Origin: Rheinheimera sp.
Lineage (GTDB): Bacteria > Pseudomonadota > Gammaproteobacteria > Enterobacterales > Alteromonadaceae
Assembly (NCBI RefSeq): GCF_030690345.1
Contig: NZ_JAUYGV010000006.1
Location: 372,001-436,000, forward strand
Direction: 5' to 3'
Length of the DNA stretch: 64,000 nt
A program made the position numbers and the translations under genes. The notes under the pieces were generated by a model that was not told where the DNA came from, searched no databases, and saw only the letters and a program-made list of their open reading frames with translations. Shown piece after piece: positions 43,743 to 51,570 of this stretch. Within the stretch, counting starts at the first letter, position 1. Each line of letters opens with the position of its first letter.

Positions 43743-44009
43743 ATGTATCCGTCTGTGAAAACAGTAGCGCCGCTGGATAATTATCTGTTGGCAGTGAGCT
43801 TTGATAACGGCGAAAAAGGCATTTTGGATATGAAACCCTATTTGGATTTCGGCGTATTTAAGCGGTTGCAAGATGTCGAAGCATTTAACCGGGTTCGGGT
43901 TTCATTTGACACCATAGAGTGGGACGCCGGAGTAGATCTTGCCCCTGAGTTTGTTTACAGCAAAAGCCAATGTTCAACAGCTGAAAAAGTGACGACAGTT
44001 ACCGCTTAG
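43743..44009 (+). CDS. DUF2442 domain protein
   Basis: 88 residues; GAGAGGTGAATT precedes the ATG. VKTVAPLDNYLLAVSFDNGEKGILDMKPYLDFGVFKRLQD...VRVSFDTIEWDAGVDLAPEFVY is the full DUF2442 pattern. These small proteins are often encoded next to DUF4160 proteins as toxin-antitoxin-like pairs, but no DUF4160 partner is present here. First gene of an island ending in integron cassettes; no attC site is visible after it. Confidence 0.88.
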   Translation: MYPSVKTVAPLDNYLLAVSFDNGEKGILDMKPYLDFGVFKRLQDVEAFNRVRVSFDTIEWDAGVDLAPEFVYSKSQCSTAEKVTTVTA

Positions 44010-44249
44010 AAACACTGTTAGTGGATTAAGGTTTAGATTTTCTATGATTTAAACAATAAACATATCTTAGTTACACTGCATCTAGGTTGGTTGAGACTAG
44101 ATCTGCCCTCTACGCTTCTTGACCAAATTCATTTTTTAGGTAAATGTAACGCAAGTTTGAAATTAGCTAGCTTTACTCGGCGGCGGTTAAGCGGTTCAGG
44201 CAAGTTGTAACAATTGGATCTGACCCTCGAGATTTATAAAGGGAAGTGA
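44010..44249. other. A+T-rich intergenic region
   Basis: Non-coding on both strands as far as I can see. A GTTAAGC heptamer (about 44187-44193) fits the attC R' consensus, but no matching R'' or folded arm accompanies it. Confidence 0.4.
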
Positions 44250-44873
44250 ATGCGCAAGAATCCATGGATGGAAAATTCAATTAAAAATCTCATACCACTT
44301 AGCGCTGCTAATGATTTTAAAGAAGCGTTGAAGGAATGGGAGTTTACTGGTGAAGTAATAGATCATCAAATCGCAGATGAAACCTGTGAGCTTTGCGAGC
44401 ATGAGGAACTTCGGTATCATTTTGAAATAATAAATTATTTGAAATTGAATCATTTATGGGTCGGGTCTTCATGTATTCTAAGATTTCAAGAAATTGTTGT
44501 TTATGATGAATCTGGAATGCAACTTACCGATGCGCGCACACGTAAGCGAGAACTTGATAGGGCATTAAAGGATAAGCAAGTAGACATTGCTTTACAACCA
44601 TTAAGGATACTATGGAAAATTGATAGGGAATACAGAAAATATATTGAGATGAGCGTTTCCCACTTTAAATCAAAAGGTGCTTTTACTCCTCAAAATTTAG
44701 TCGTTCTTTGCGAGAAAATGCATAAAAATGATATCAAGTATCAACCGTCCATGTTTCCTGTTTACCTACGAACTAGAGAATGCAAAGCATATCTTAGAAC
44801 GTTAAAAGATGACCAGCTTAACTATGTTTTACAGTGCATGTCTTCTCAGCAGAGAGAAAGGTTTGCAGTGTAA
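44250..44873 (+). CDS. uncharacterised protein with CxxC zinc-finger-like motif
   Basis: 207 residues; GGGAAG lies 5 nt before the ATG. Near residue 48, ETCELCEHEELRYHFEI, followed by LWVGSSCILRF around residue 76, gives three cysteines and histidines that could bind zinc. The remainder is charged and helical (ARTRKRELDRALKDKQ, IDREYRKYIEMSVSHFKSKG). Visibly richer in A+T codons than the flanking host genes, suggesting transfer. Family not recognised; a nucleic-acid-binding role is a guess. A G+C-rich hairpin follows. Confidence 0.75.
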   Translation: MRKNPWMENSIKNLIPLSAANDFKEALKEWEFTGEVIDHQIADETCELCEHEELRYHFEIINYLKLNHLWVGSSCILRFQEIVVYDESGMQLTDARTRKRELDRALKDKQVDIALQPLRILWKIDREYRKYIEMSVSHFKSKGAFTPQNLVVLCEKMHKNDIKYQPSMFPVYLRTRECKAYLRTLKDDQLNYVLQCMSSQQRERFAV

Positions 44874-45185
44874 TAAACATAACACATATGAGCCTTCCCG
44901 GAGTCAATAGGTAAAACCGCTCTTCTGGCCGCGTTAGCGGCCAGTCTGTTTGTCCATCAGCAAGATAGACTGCTACATCTGCCATCATGGTTGCCGGGCG
45001 ATAGCCTGCAACAAACGCATATCGGGGGCACCCTTACCTCATACTCCAAATAAGGGGCCGAAGATAATAATCGTCATATCTCTGCAAGGTGCCGAAATGC
45101 ATAGTATTAACCTAGCTGGCTTTTAACTTTTCCCTTAAAAAAATTCCTTTAGCATCAAGTATACCAAAAATTAAGCGAACCAGGC
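44874..45185. other. intergenic region between the zinc-finger-like gene and the cassettes
   Basis: Contains CTGGCCGC-GTTA-GCGGCCAG at 44925-44944, a perfect 8-bp stem that probably terminates the upstream gene. Beyond it I see no supported gene, only short frames without ribosome sites. Confidence 0.5.
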
Positions 45186-45247
45186 CGTTCAACAGGCGTT
45201 TAGCCGTCACTGGACAAAGTGCCGGATAAAACGCTAAGTTGTTAGCC
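45186..45247 (+). other. degenerate integron attC site
   Basis: 62 bp from GTTCAAC (R''-like) to GTTAGCC (R'-like). Inner arms GGCGTTTAGCCG and CCGGATAAAACGCT pair imperfectly. The right-hand box donates the first bases (TTAGCC) of the next cassette, which that cassette's own R'' complements exactly. Confidence 0.6.
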
Positions 45248-45282
45248 TAATATTGGAAAATTTAGTAATACGGTAGTGGTAA

Positions 45283-45921
45283 ATGACACAAAAATCAGAT
45301 GAAGTTGTTAGTAAAAGTACATTTCGCGCAAGTATTGCCGCGAGCATTGTTGCATCGATAATCTTTATTTCTTTGATACAGCCAGTGATGACATATTTTT
45401 GGAACGCTATTTCCTCTACAGGCAATGAGTATATTAATTACTATGTTGATCTTATGTACGAAAATGCAGCGTTAGGTGAAAGGAACTGGGTTGTTGTTAC
45501 TGTTGTGATTTTAGGCATTTATTTGCCTTTTGTCCTGTTGCTTGGAAAGGGATTAGGGCAGTTCACAGCAAGGAAGATAGATAAGTCTATTCAAAGCTCA
45601 GATGATGACGTTGCGAAGAAAGACAAGGTTAACGGTCTATTGTTTAAGTTAAGGATTCTTCGTTGGTTATTGGTTATTGTTGGTTTGAGTTTAGCTACCA
45701 TAATGGCTTCTTATATTTATACAGATCTCCAATTAAACGCATCATTTAATCAACGTCTTACAGTGTTAGCACCTAAGCTATCAAAAGCTGAATATCTTCA
45801 ATACAGAGCAGATTGGGCATCAATGGCATCTAAGCAGGACTATAAGTTGCTAGAAAAAAGGCTACATAATCAAGCTCAAATTTTAGAAGTTCAGTTGCCA
45901 TCACCGTTGTTAAAAGATTAG
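45283..45921 (+). CDS. integron cassette membrane protein, unknown function
   Basis: 212 residues. Three predicted membrane helices: ASIVASIIFISLIQPVMTYFW (about 17-37), VVVTVVILGIYLPFVLLLG (about 68-87) and WLLVIVGLSLATIMASYIY (about 128-147). A Lys-rich linker with QSSDDDVAKKDK lies between the last two, and a helical C-terminal domain of about 60 residues follows. The stop codon coincides with the first base of attC. A+T-rich codon use. No family recognised. It has its own upstream region of about 40 bp inside the cassette and a weak ribosome site. Confidence 0.75.
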   Translation: MTQKSDEVVSKSTFRASIAASIVASIIFISLIQPVMTYFWNAISSTGNEYINYYVDLMYENAALGERNWVVVTVVILGIYLPFVLLLGKGLGQFTARKIDKSIQSSDDDVAKKDKVNGLLFKLRILRWLLVIVGLSLATIMASYIYTDLQLNASFNQRLTVLAPKLSKAEYLQYRADWASMASKQDYKLLEKRLHNQAQILEVQLPSPLLKD

Positions 45922-46047
45922 GCTAACAAAGCATTTAAGAGTGATTCCCAACGCTTGGCATTTTCAGTTCAACGTTGGGTTTAGTGTTTACGGCGCAATG
46001 GTTTAGTGCCGTGGAAGCGTTGCTCACATCTTAATGCGGCGTTAGGC
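45921..46047 (+). other. long VCR-like integron attC site
   Basis: 127 bp from GGCTAAC to GTTAGGC. The left part (TAACAAAGCATTTAAGAGTG, CAACGCTTGGCATTTTCAGT, then GTTGGGTTTAGTGTT) closely resembles the Vibrio cholerae repeat type of attC. Its R'' (GGCTAAC) is the exact complement of this cassette's first bases (G/TTAGCC at 45241/45242). Defines an 800-bp cassette, 45242-46041. Confidence 0.92.
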
Positions 46048-46072
46048 CGCATAGGCACGAGGTTGAAGTACC

Positions 46073-46708
46073 ATGGGAAAGATTAAATCGGGTCCAATCA
46101 TCACATTCAGCAAGAGCAGTCGTAAAGGTGTTGTGGATATCGCTACGCCCGAGGATCTCTATGCAAAGCTAGAGCGCACCCTGCACAGGCGTGCAGCGTA
46201 TGGCGATGACCAATTCGATTGGGTCTTTGATTTCAGCATCACCGCCTGGCATATGGTCGACTGGCTTGCTTCTCGGAACGGGCCTGCGGATCGAAAGATG
46301 CTGAGGACATTGCAGGAGCAATGCAGGGCAGATTCGGCAGAACTCGCGGTTTGCGAACAAATTGCGAATGGTGCAAAACACAAGACACTTGATAACCCGT
46401 TGTTGGCTCCCTTTGATCTTGTCTCTCACCTTTACTATTCAGGCGGCCATGTTGGGTGTGGCTATGTCACGGCCGTAGAGGACCATGAGGACCCCCCTGA
46501 ATTCTCGGCTCCTGGTGCATCGGACTGGGTCGTCACACCAGCAGTGAACGTGATAGACCGAAGTGGCAAGGACTGGGATGTTCTCTTGCTATTCTTGGCC
46601 GTTCTGTATTACTGGAGGAAGAAGCTTGGTGTCCCCCCTGTACATCCAGAGGGGACTTATCTTGCAGTGTTCAGGACATCTGAAGACGTAGTTGTTGGCG
46701 CGGTCTAA
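46073..46708 (+). CDS. integron cassette protein, unknown function
   Basis: 211 residues; GAGG lies 9 nt before the ATG. Soluble. FDWVFDFSITAWHMVDWL, then CEQIANGAKHKTLD (about residue 98), resembles a family of uncharacterised bacterial proteins with a helical, HEPN-like look. C-terminal VLLLFLAVLYYWRKKLGVP. Its G+C content is higher than the preceding cassette, so the two cassettes come from different sources. The stop lies in the R'' box of its attC. Confidence 0.75.
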   Translation: MGKIKSGPIITFSKSSRKGVVDIATPEDLYAKLERTLHRRAAYGDDQFDWVFDFSITAWHMVDWLASRNGPADRKMLRTLQEQCRADSAELAVCEQIANGAKHKTLDNPLLAPFDLVSHLYYSGGHVGCGYVTAVEDHEDPPEFSAPGASDWVVTPAVNVIDRSGKDWDVLLLFLAVLYYWRKKLGVPPVHPEGTYLAVFRTSEDVVVGAV

Positions 46709-46771
46709 CCAGTCGCTCGAGCCGACTCGCATTGGCAGGCCGCCGCTCGCGGCTCAGCTTCAACGTTAACG
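46703..46771 (+). other. integron attC site, 60-bp-element type
   Basis: 69 bp from GTCTAAC to GTTAACG. CCAGTCGCTCGAGCCGACTCGC and GCGGCTCAGCTTCAAC arms flank GGCAGGCCGCCGC, very like the compact attC sites of mobile integron cassettes. R'' matches this cassette's own start (TTAGGC) at all but one position. Defines the 724-bp cassette 46042-46765. Confidence 0.9.
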
Positions 46772-46818
46772 CCCACTGTTGGTCGCAACTTCCGCTAGTG
46801 TTTACACCGCTAGTACTA

Positions 46819-47562
46819 CTAACTTAGCCGCAGCAAATTATCACAGATTACCGCGGCAGCGATGCCGACATTCAGTGATTCTGCCTCGCCAAAGGCCGGG
46901 ATGGTGATTTTGCGGTTAATTACGCCTTCTAACTCTGCGCTGATACCATTGGCCTCATTACCCAGCACGATAAAGCCACCTTGCTGTGTAAGTTGTAGCT
47001 GATGCACTGATTCACCGCCAAGATAGGCGCCGTACACCGGCAATATGCTGTGTGCCAGCAGCGGCTGCAGCGCCTGGTAATGCAGTTGCACCCGTAAAAA
47101 CGAGCCTTTGGCGGCGGCTATTACCTTGGGGTTGTAGCAGTCTGCAGTATCCGGCGAGCAGACAATATGCTTGATGCCGTACCAGTCGGCAATACGGATA
47201 ATGGTGCCCAGATTACCCGGGTCGTTGATCTGATCCAGCACCAGCACAAAACCGTGGCTATGTGGTACAAAATCGCTCTGCACTGGCATTTTTACTACTG
47301 CCAACGCCGCGTCATTGCTGGCAAAGGTGCCTACCTTTACCAGCTCATCAGCGCTGCATTGTTGCACCAGCGCTGCCGTTTTTACCTGCTGCGGATATTG
47401 CTGCAAGAACTTTTCTGTCGCGAACACCGCGTCGACCTGCCAGCCGGAGGCCAGTAGTTCTAATACGGCTTTTTCGCCTTCAACAAAAAACAGCTGCTCG
47501 GCTTTGCGGTATTTTTTTTGCTGCAAGGAGCGGATTAACTTGCTCCACTTTTGGCTGATCAT
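46819..47562 (-). CDS. TrmH/SpoU-family RNA 2'-O-methyltransferase
   Basis: 247 residues. N-terminal substrate-binding domain (KYRKAEQLFFVEGEKAVLELL), then the SPOUT trefoil-knot motifs: motif 1 INDPGNLGTIIRIADW (about 130), motif 2 IVLGNEANGIS and motif 3 IPAFGEAESLNVGIAAAVI. Methylates a ribose 2'-OH in rRNA or tRNA using SAM; it belongs to the RlmB-like branch with an L30e-like N-domain, target not certain. Its start overlaps the stop of the amidohydrolase gene (ATGA). Confidence 0.9.
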   Translation of the reverse strand: MISQKWSKLIRSLQQKKYRKAEQLFFVEGEKAVLELLASGWQVDAVFATEKFLQQYPQQVKTAALVQQCSADELVKVGTFASNDAALAVVKMPVQSDFVPHSHGFVLVLDQINDPGNLGTIIRIADWYGIKHIVCSPDTADCYNPKVIAAAKGSFLRVQLHYQALQPLLAHSILPVYGAYLGGESVHQLQLTQQGGFIVLGNEANGISAELEGVINRKITIPAFGEAESLNVGIAAAVICDNLLRLS

Positions 47563-49223
47563 TTAGTGAATACCTGCTTACCGTTAACCCAGGTTTGCTC
47601 TACCTCTGTCTGCCACAGCTGCTGTGGCGGGATGTTATAAATATCGCGATCTATCAGAATAAAATCGGCCCAGCTACCCGGCGCCAGCGTGCCCATGCTG
47701 GTTTCCTGAAAGGCGCCATAGGCGGCGTCTACGGTAAAAGAGCGCAGTGCTTCGGTTAAACTGAGTTTTTGCTCCGGCAACCAGCCGCCAACCGGTTGGT
47801 TATCCTGGCTTTGCCGCGTAACCGAGGCATGAATACCGTGAAAGGCGTTGGCCAGTTCGACCGGAAAGTCGGAGCCGCCAACAATAATGCTGCCCTGGTC
47901 GATAAAGCTGCGCCAGGCATAGGCACCACGCAGCCGTGCTACGCCCAAGCGATCGCCGGCCATGTTTTTATCTGAGGTGGCATGCACCGCCTGCATCGCC
48001 GGCAACACATGCAGTTTGGCAAAGCGCGGAATGTCTTTCGGTGACACAATTTGCGCATGCTCAATCCGGTGCCGGCTGGCGGCGCGTTTATCTTCCGGCA
48101 CCAGCTGTTCAAAGCGGTCCAACGCTAAACGGTTGGCTAAATCGCCGATGGCATGCACATTGGTTTGAAAACCGGCATCTATCGTCATTTGCATTATTTG
48201 CGTTAACTGGTCTGGCTGGGTTACCAGTAAGCCTTTTTGCGATGGCTGATCGCTGTAGGGCTCAATTAAAGCTGCACCACGGCTGCCAAGCGCCCCGTCA
48301 CCGTAGATTTTCACCGAACGGATATCGAGAAAATCTGTTGGGTCGTCAATAATGCCGGCTGCCAGCCACTGCGGCAGTTGCGGGTCGCGCGCCGATAACA
48401 TCGGATAGATACGCAGCGGCAGTTTTTGCTCTGCCGCCAGTTGCTGAAACAGCTTAACGGTGGCGGTATCTACGCCGGCGTCATGTACGCTGGTAATGCC
48501 CAGTGCCAGTAAGTGGGAAAAGGCTACGTTTAACGCCCGCAGTGTGTCGTTTTTATCCGGCTCGGGTATATGTTGTTCTACCAGCGCCATGGCGTTGTCT
48601 ATCAACACCCCGGTCGGGTTGCCTTTGCTGTCGCGGATGATCTCGCCGCCCGGCGGGTCTATGCTGTCTTTGGTAATGCCAGCCAGCGCCAGCGCTTTGC
48701 TGTTAGCCCAGCCGGCATGCGCATCTATCCGCTCCAGATAAACCGGTTTGTCGCTGATGGCCTCATCGAGTAAGGCGGTGGTAGGGAACTGCTTAGTAGG
48801 CCACAATACCTGGTTCCAGCCGCGGCCGATAATCCAGGGCGCGTCTTTATTGGCGGCAGCAAACTGCGCTACCCGTGCGACTGCATCCTGCTCACTGTTG
48901 CTGCCGCGCAGTTCTGCCACGGCTAAGTATTGCCCCAGCCCCAATACATGGCCATGGCCGTCAATTAAACCCGGTAGCAGGGTTTTACCGTTGCCGCTCA
49001 GCTGTTTAGCCTGTGGATACTGCTTTAGCAGTGCTGCATCACCACGCGCTAATACTTTGCCGCTGGCATCATCAAATACCAGCACGCTGAACTGCTGCAG
49101 CTGGCGTGCTGAATCGAAGCCGTAACCTTTAATATCTGACAGTACCACCGGCGCGGCACTGAGATTGCCGGTAACAAGGCCGGTAGTAAATAACGCACAA
49201 GCTAAGCTGGCAAAGCGCAACAT
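47559..49223 (-). CDS. exported amidohydrolase (YtcJ-like, Amidohydro_3)
   Basis: 554 residues with a Sec signal (MLRFASLACALFTTGLVTGNLSAAP). Metal site GLIDGHGHVLGL (about 88), RIDAHAGWANSKAL (about 165), HAIGDLANR (about 360), HRIEHAQI and GGSDFPVE. Hydrolyses amide or related bonds; YtcJ homologues often carry such N-terminal signals and act outside the cytoplasm. Substrate unknown. Co-translated with the TrmH gene. Confidence 0.9.
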   Translation of the reverse strand: MLRFASLACALFTTGLVTGNLSAAPVVLSDIKGYGFDSARQLQQFSVLVFDDASGKVLARGDAALLKQYPQAKQLSGNGKTLLPGLIDGHGHVLGLGQYLAVAELRGSNSEQDAVARVAQFAAANKDAPWIIGRGWNQVLWPTKQFPTTALLDEAISDKPVYLERIDAHAGWANSKALALAGITKDSIDPPGGEIIRDSKGNPTGVLIDNAMALVEQHIPEPDKNDTLRALNVAFSHLLALGITSVHDAGVDTATVKLFQQLAAEQKLPLRIYPMLSARDPQLPQWLAAGIIDDPTDFLDIRSVKIYGDGALGSRGAALIEPYSDQPSQKGLLVTQPDQLTQIMQMTIDAGFQTNVHAIGDLANRLALDRFEQLVPEDKRAASRHRIEHAQIVSPKDIPRFAKLHVLPAMQAVHATSDKNMAGDRLGVARLRGAYAWRSFIDQGSIIVGGSDFPVELANAFHGIHASVTRQSQDNQPVGGWLPEQKLSLTEALRSFTVDAAYGAFQETSMGTLAPGSWADFILIDRDIYNIPPQQLWQTEVEQTWVNGKQVFTK

Positions 49224-49297
49224 AAGGTATTGTCCCTGTTTGGTTTTGCTGGCAACTATAGCAATAAAACCGCGCCGGCGGAATCCGGCGCGGTGGT

Positions 49298-50344
49298 TCA
49301 GTCGGTGTGCTGCTGTGTTGCCTGTTCTATACGCTCGCGCGTATCGGGGTGGGAGCTGAGGTATTTTAACAAGCTGGCGGACGTGTCATCGCTATCGCCG
49401 TGTTCGCTCAGCAATGCCGACATGGCGTCGGCAAAAGCAGACGGTGACTTACCCAAAGCTTTCAGTTGCTGCAGCGCAAATTGATCGGCTTCGCGTTCCA
49501 TATCACGCGAAAAAGCACTTTGCAGCAGCACAGAACCCGAACCCAGCACCAGCTCAGCAATGCCTTCCGGGTCGCCAAACAAAATACCAAACACCAAAGC
49601 CGCGCCCAGTGACTGTGCGACTAAACGCACACTGTGCTGGCCTTCAACATGGCCGATCTCATGCAACAACACCGCCAGCAATGCATCCGGTTTGTCGTGC
49701 AGTAGTTTCACCAGGCCGTCGGTTACTACCACAGTGCCGTCGGGCAGGGCAAAAGCATTGGCACCGAAAAAGTCTGACTTATACAGATACAACTTATAGT
49801 TGCTCTGTTGCAGTGGTAGCTGCTGCAATGCCATTTGCCAGTGGTACTGCACAGTGGCTTGCTGTGGTGCCGCTAACTCTGTAGGCTGCAGCACAGTTTG
49901 TTGCAAACTGTAAAAAGTTTGCTGGCCCATTTGGCGTTTTACGCTGTCAGGCACCAGGGGTACGGCAGCACCGGCCGCCATCGGCATGGCATAGACAATA
50001 ATCCACCACAGCAACAGCGGCGATAAAAACACCGCGGCAAGCATCGCCAGCTTGTGGCTTTCCAGCCAGGCGGCCAGTTTGGCTTTGGCACTAAGCTGTG
50101 GCCAGCGAAAACTGCGGTCATCCGGCACAAACACCGCACCATCACGCAGCTGCAGCTCTACTGCTAACCCCGGCAGCACAGTGCCGAAACGATAGTCGTC
50201 GACACCGGCCTGACACAGGCTGCTGTTATCCGCCGCACTGACGATGCTCAGCCTGCCGTTGGCACTGATGGTTGCCAGCGCAGCATACAAGCTGCTGCTG
50301 GCGGCATGCTGAAATTGCCCGGCAATCCGGTGGCTGGCGTGCAT
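49298..50344 (-). CDS. M48-family metalloprotease, membrane-bound
   Basis: 348 residues. HEIGHVEGQHSVRLVAQ near residue 230 supplies the HExxH zinc site, and READQFALQQL about 55 residues on gives the third ligand Glu. A transmembrane segment at about 93-115 (LAMLAAVFLSPLLLWWIIVYAMPM) anchors it; the catalytic part is C-terminal. Its start shares a base with the stop of the DUF898 gene (TGATG). In other gammaproteobacteria DUF898/YjgN and M48 proteins are likewise paired, suggesting a membrane-quality role (inference). Confidence 0.9.
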   Translation of the reverse strand: MHASHRIAGQFQHAASSSLYAALATISANGRLSIVSAADNSSLCQAGVDDYRFGTVLPGLAVELQLRDGAVFVPDDRSFRWPQLSAKAKLAAWLESHKLAMLAAVFLSPLLLWWIIVYAMPMAAGAAVPLVPDSVKRQMGQQTFYSLQQTVLQPTELAAPQQATVQYHWQMALQQLPLQQSNYKLYLYKSDFFGANAFALPDGTVVVTDGLVKLLHDKPDALLAVLLHEIGHVEGQHSVRLVAQSLGAALVFGILFGDPEGIAELVLGSGSVLLQSAFSRDMEREADQFALQQLKALGKSPSAFADAMSALLSEHGDSDDTSASLLKYLSSHPDTRERIEQATQQHTD

Positions 50345-51423
50345 CAGGCTAAAGACACGTCGATATCAAATAGGCCGGCTGCTTCTTCGCCAAAGGCGCT
50401 GCTGCTCTGTTGTGCCTGATCAACCAGGGAGTCGGCTTGCGGATACACCGCTACGGTAGTAACGCCGGCAAAATAGCTGGCTTTACGGATCCTGGCCCAC
50501 GGATACGCCAGGCCCAGCGTACAGATGATAGCCAGTAAGTTGGTGATGGTTAACCATAAAAACGGCATAACCCGGGCTTCAGATTTAAATTGTACAATCT
50601 GTGGCAATTCAGTGCGTTCGAATAAATGGTTGCGGATCATGGTTTGATAAATTGCACCGCTTAGTGTCAGCATTAAAAAGTACATAACGAAAATCAAAAA
50701 GCCGGTGACACCGAGCACACCATCTAAGCTACTTTGGGTACCGAAGGCTGTTGCGCCAATCACCAGCGCGGAGATAATACTGAAAGCGATACCGACACAT
50801 ATCACGGCGGCTATTGCCACCAGGGCAGCGATATAATAGTTGCCGGTTTCAGTGTTGGCCTGAAATTGCTTACCGCCATAGCTGATATTGCCGTAAACAA
50901 ACTGGTCTATACGTTTTAACACCCAAGGCATGGCCAGATACAGCGTAAAAACTGCCAGCACCGGCAGCAACACAAAATGTTTAAAGGCACCGGCATAGTC
51001 ACCGTTAAAAGCAAACCGCACATTGCGGTAGCTGGTCATACGCATATTGAATTTTAAACTTTGTACAATTAACCACGGCGAGGCGATTAAAAAAGCCAGT
51101 GCCAACACAACCGCAAATATTGGCGATACAGCGGATAACACAAAAAACAAAGCAAAGATAATTACCGCAATAATGCGGCCTTTTAAAATTTGTATCGGGC
51201 TGGCCAGGTAACGGAATGATTGGTTTTCTATGCTGGTGTGGCCATAAAAATACTGATTGGTGCGTACTTTAGCCCAGGCACTGTAGATACCCAAGGTAAC
51301 AATGCTGAGTAACAGATTGACGATCCAAATACCAAAAAATTCACCGGCCTGACCGCTGAAGGCTACGTTACTGATGCGCGCCTGGTTGGGCTGCGGCGTG
51401 GTGGTGCCGAAGGTGTTTTCCAT
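50344..51423 (-). CDS. YjgN-family (DUF898) inner-membrane protein
   Basis: 359 residues. About seven hydrophobic segments. Signature GIYSAWAKVRTNQYFYGHTSIENQSFRYLASPIQILKGR near residue 45, repeated weakly later as LGLAYPWARIRKASYF (about 310). YjgN proteins are inner-membrane proteins of unknown function. First gene of the pair with the M48 protease. Confidence 0.9.
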   Translation of the reverse strand: MENTFGTTTPQPNQARISNVAFSGQAGEFFGIWIVNLLLSIVTLGIYSAWAKVRTNQYFYGHTSIENQSFRYLASPIQILKGRIIAVIIFALFFVLSAVSPIFAVVLALAFLIASPWLIVQSLKFNMRMTSYRNVRFAFNGDYAGAFKHFVLLPVLAVFTLYLAMPWVLKRIDQFVYGNISYGGKQFQANTETGNYYIAALVAIAAVICVGIAFSIISALVIGATAFGTQSSLDGVLGVTGFLIFVMYFLMLTLSGAIYQTMIRNHLFERTELPQIVQFKSEARVMPFLWLTITNLLAIICTLGLAYPWARIRKASYFAGVTTVAVYPQADSLVDQAQQSSSAFGEEAAGLFDIDVSLA

Positions 51424-51570
51424 AGAACTGCTTCCCTTTTGTTGCTGCTGTGTAAAATAAAAGCGGCATTATAGCTGGCAACAATATGTAGTTGGCAATA
51501 GTTTTATTTATTATTTAACAAGATAGTGGCGCAATTGAATTGTCAATTGCGCCACGGCTTAGTTTATTGC

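Noticed and set aside
44180-44215. Possible attC R' box (GTTAAGC) between DUF2442 and the next gene
   Set aside because: No complementary R'' box or L arms within a plausible distance, so it is likely a chance heptamer.
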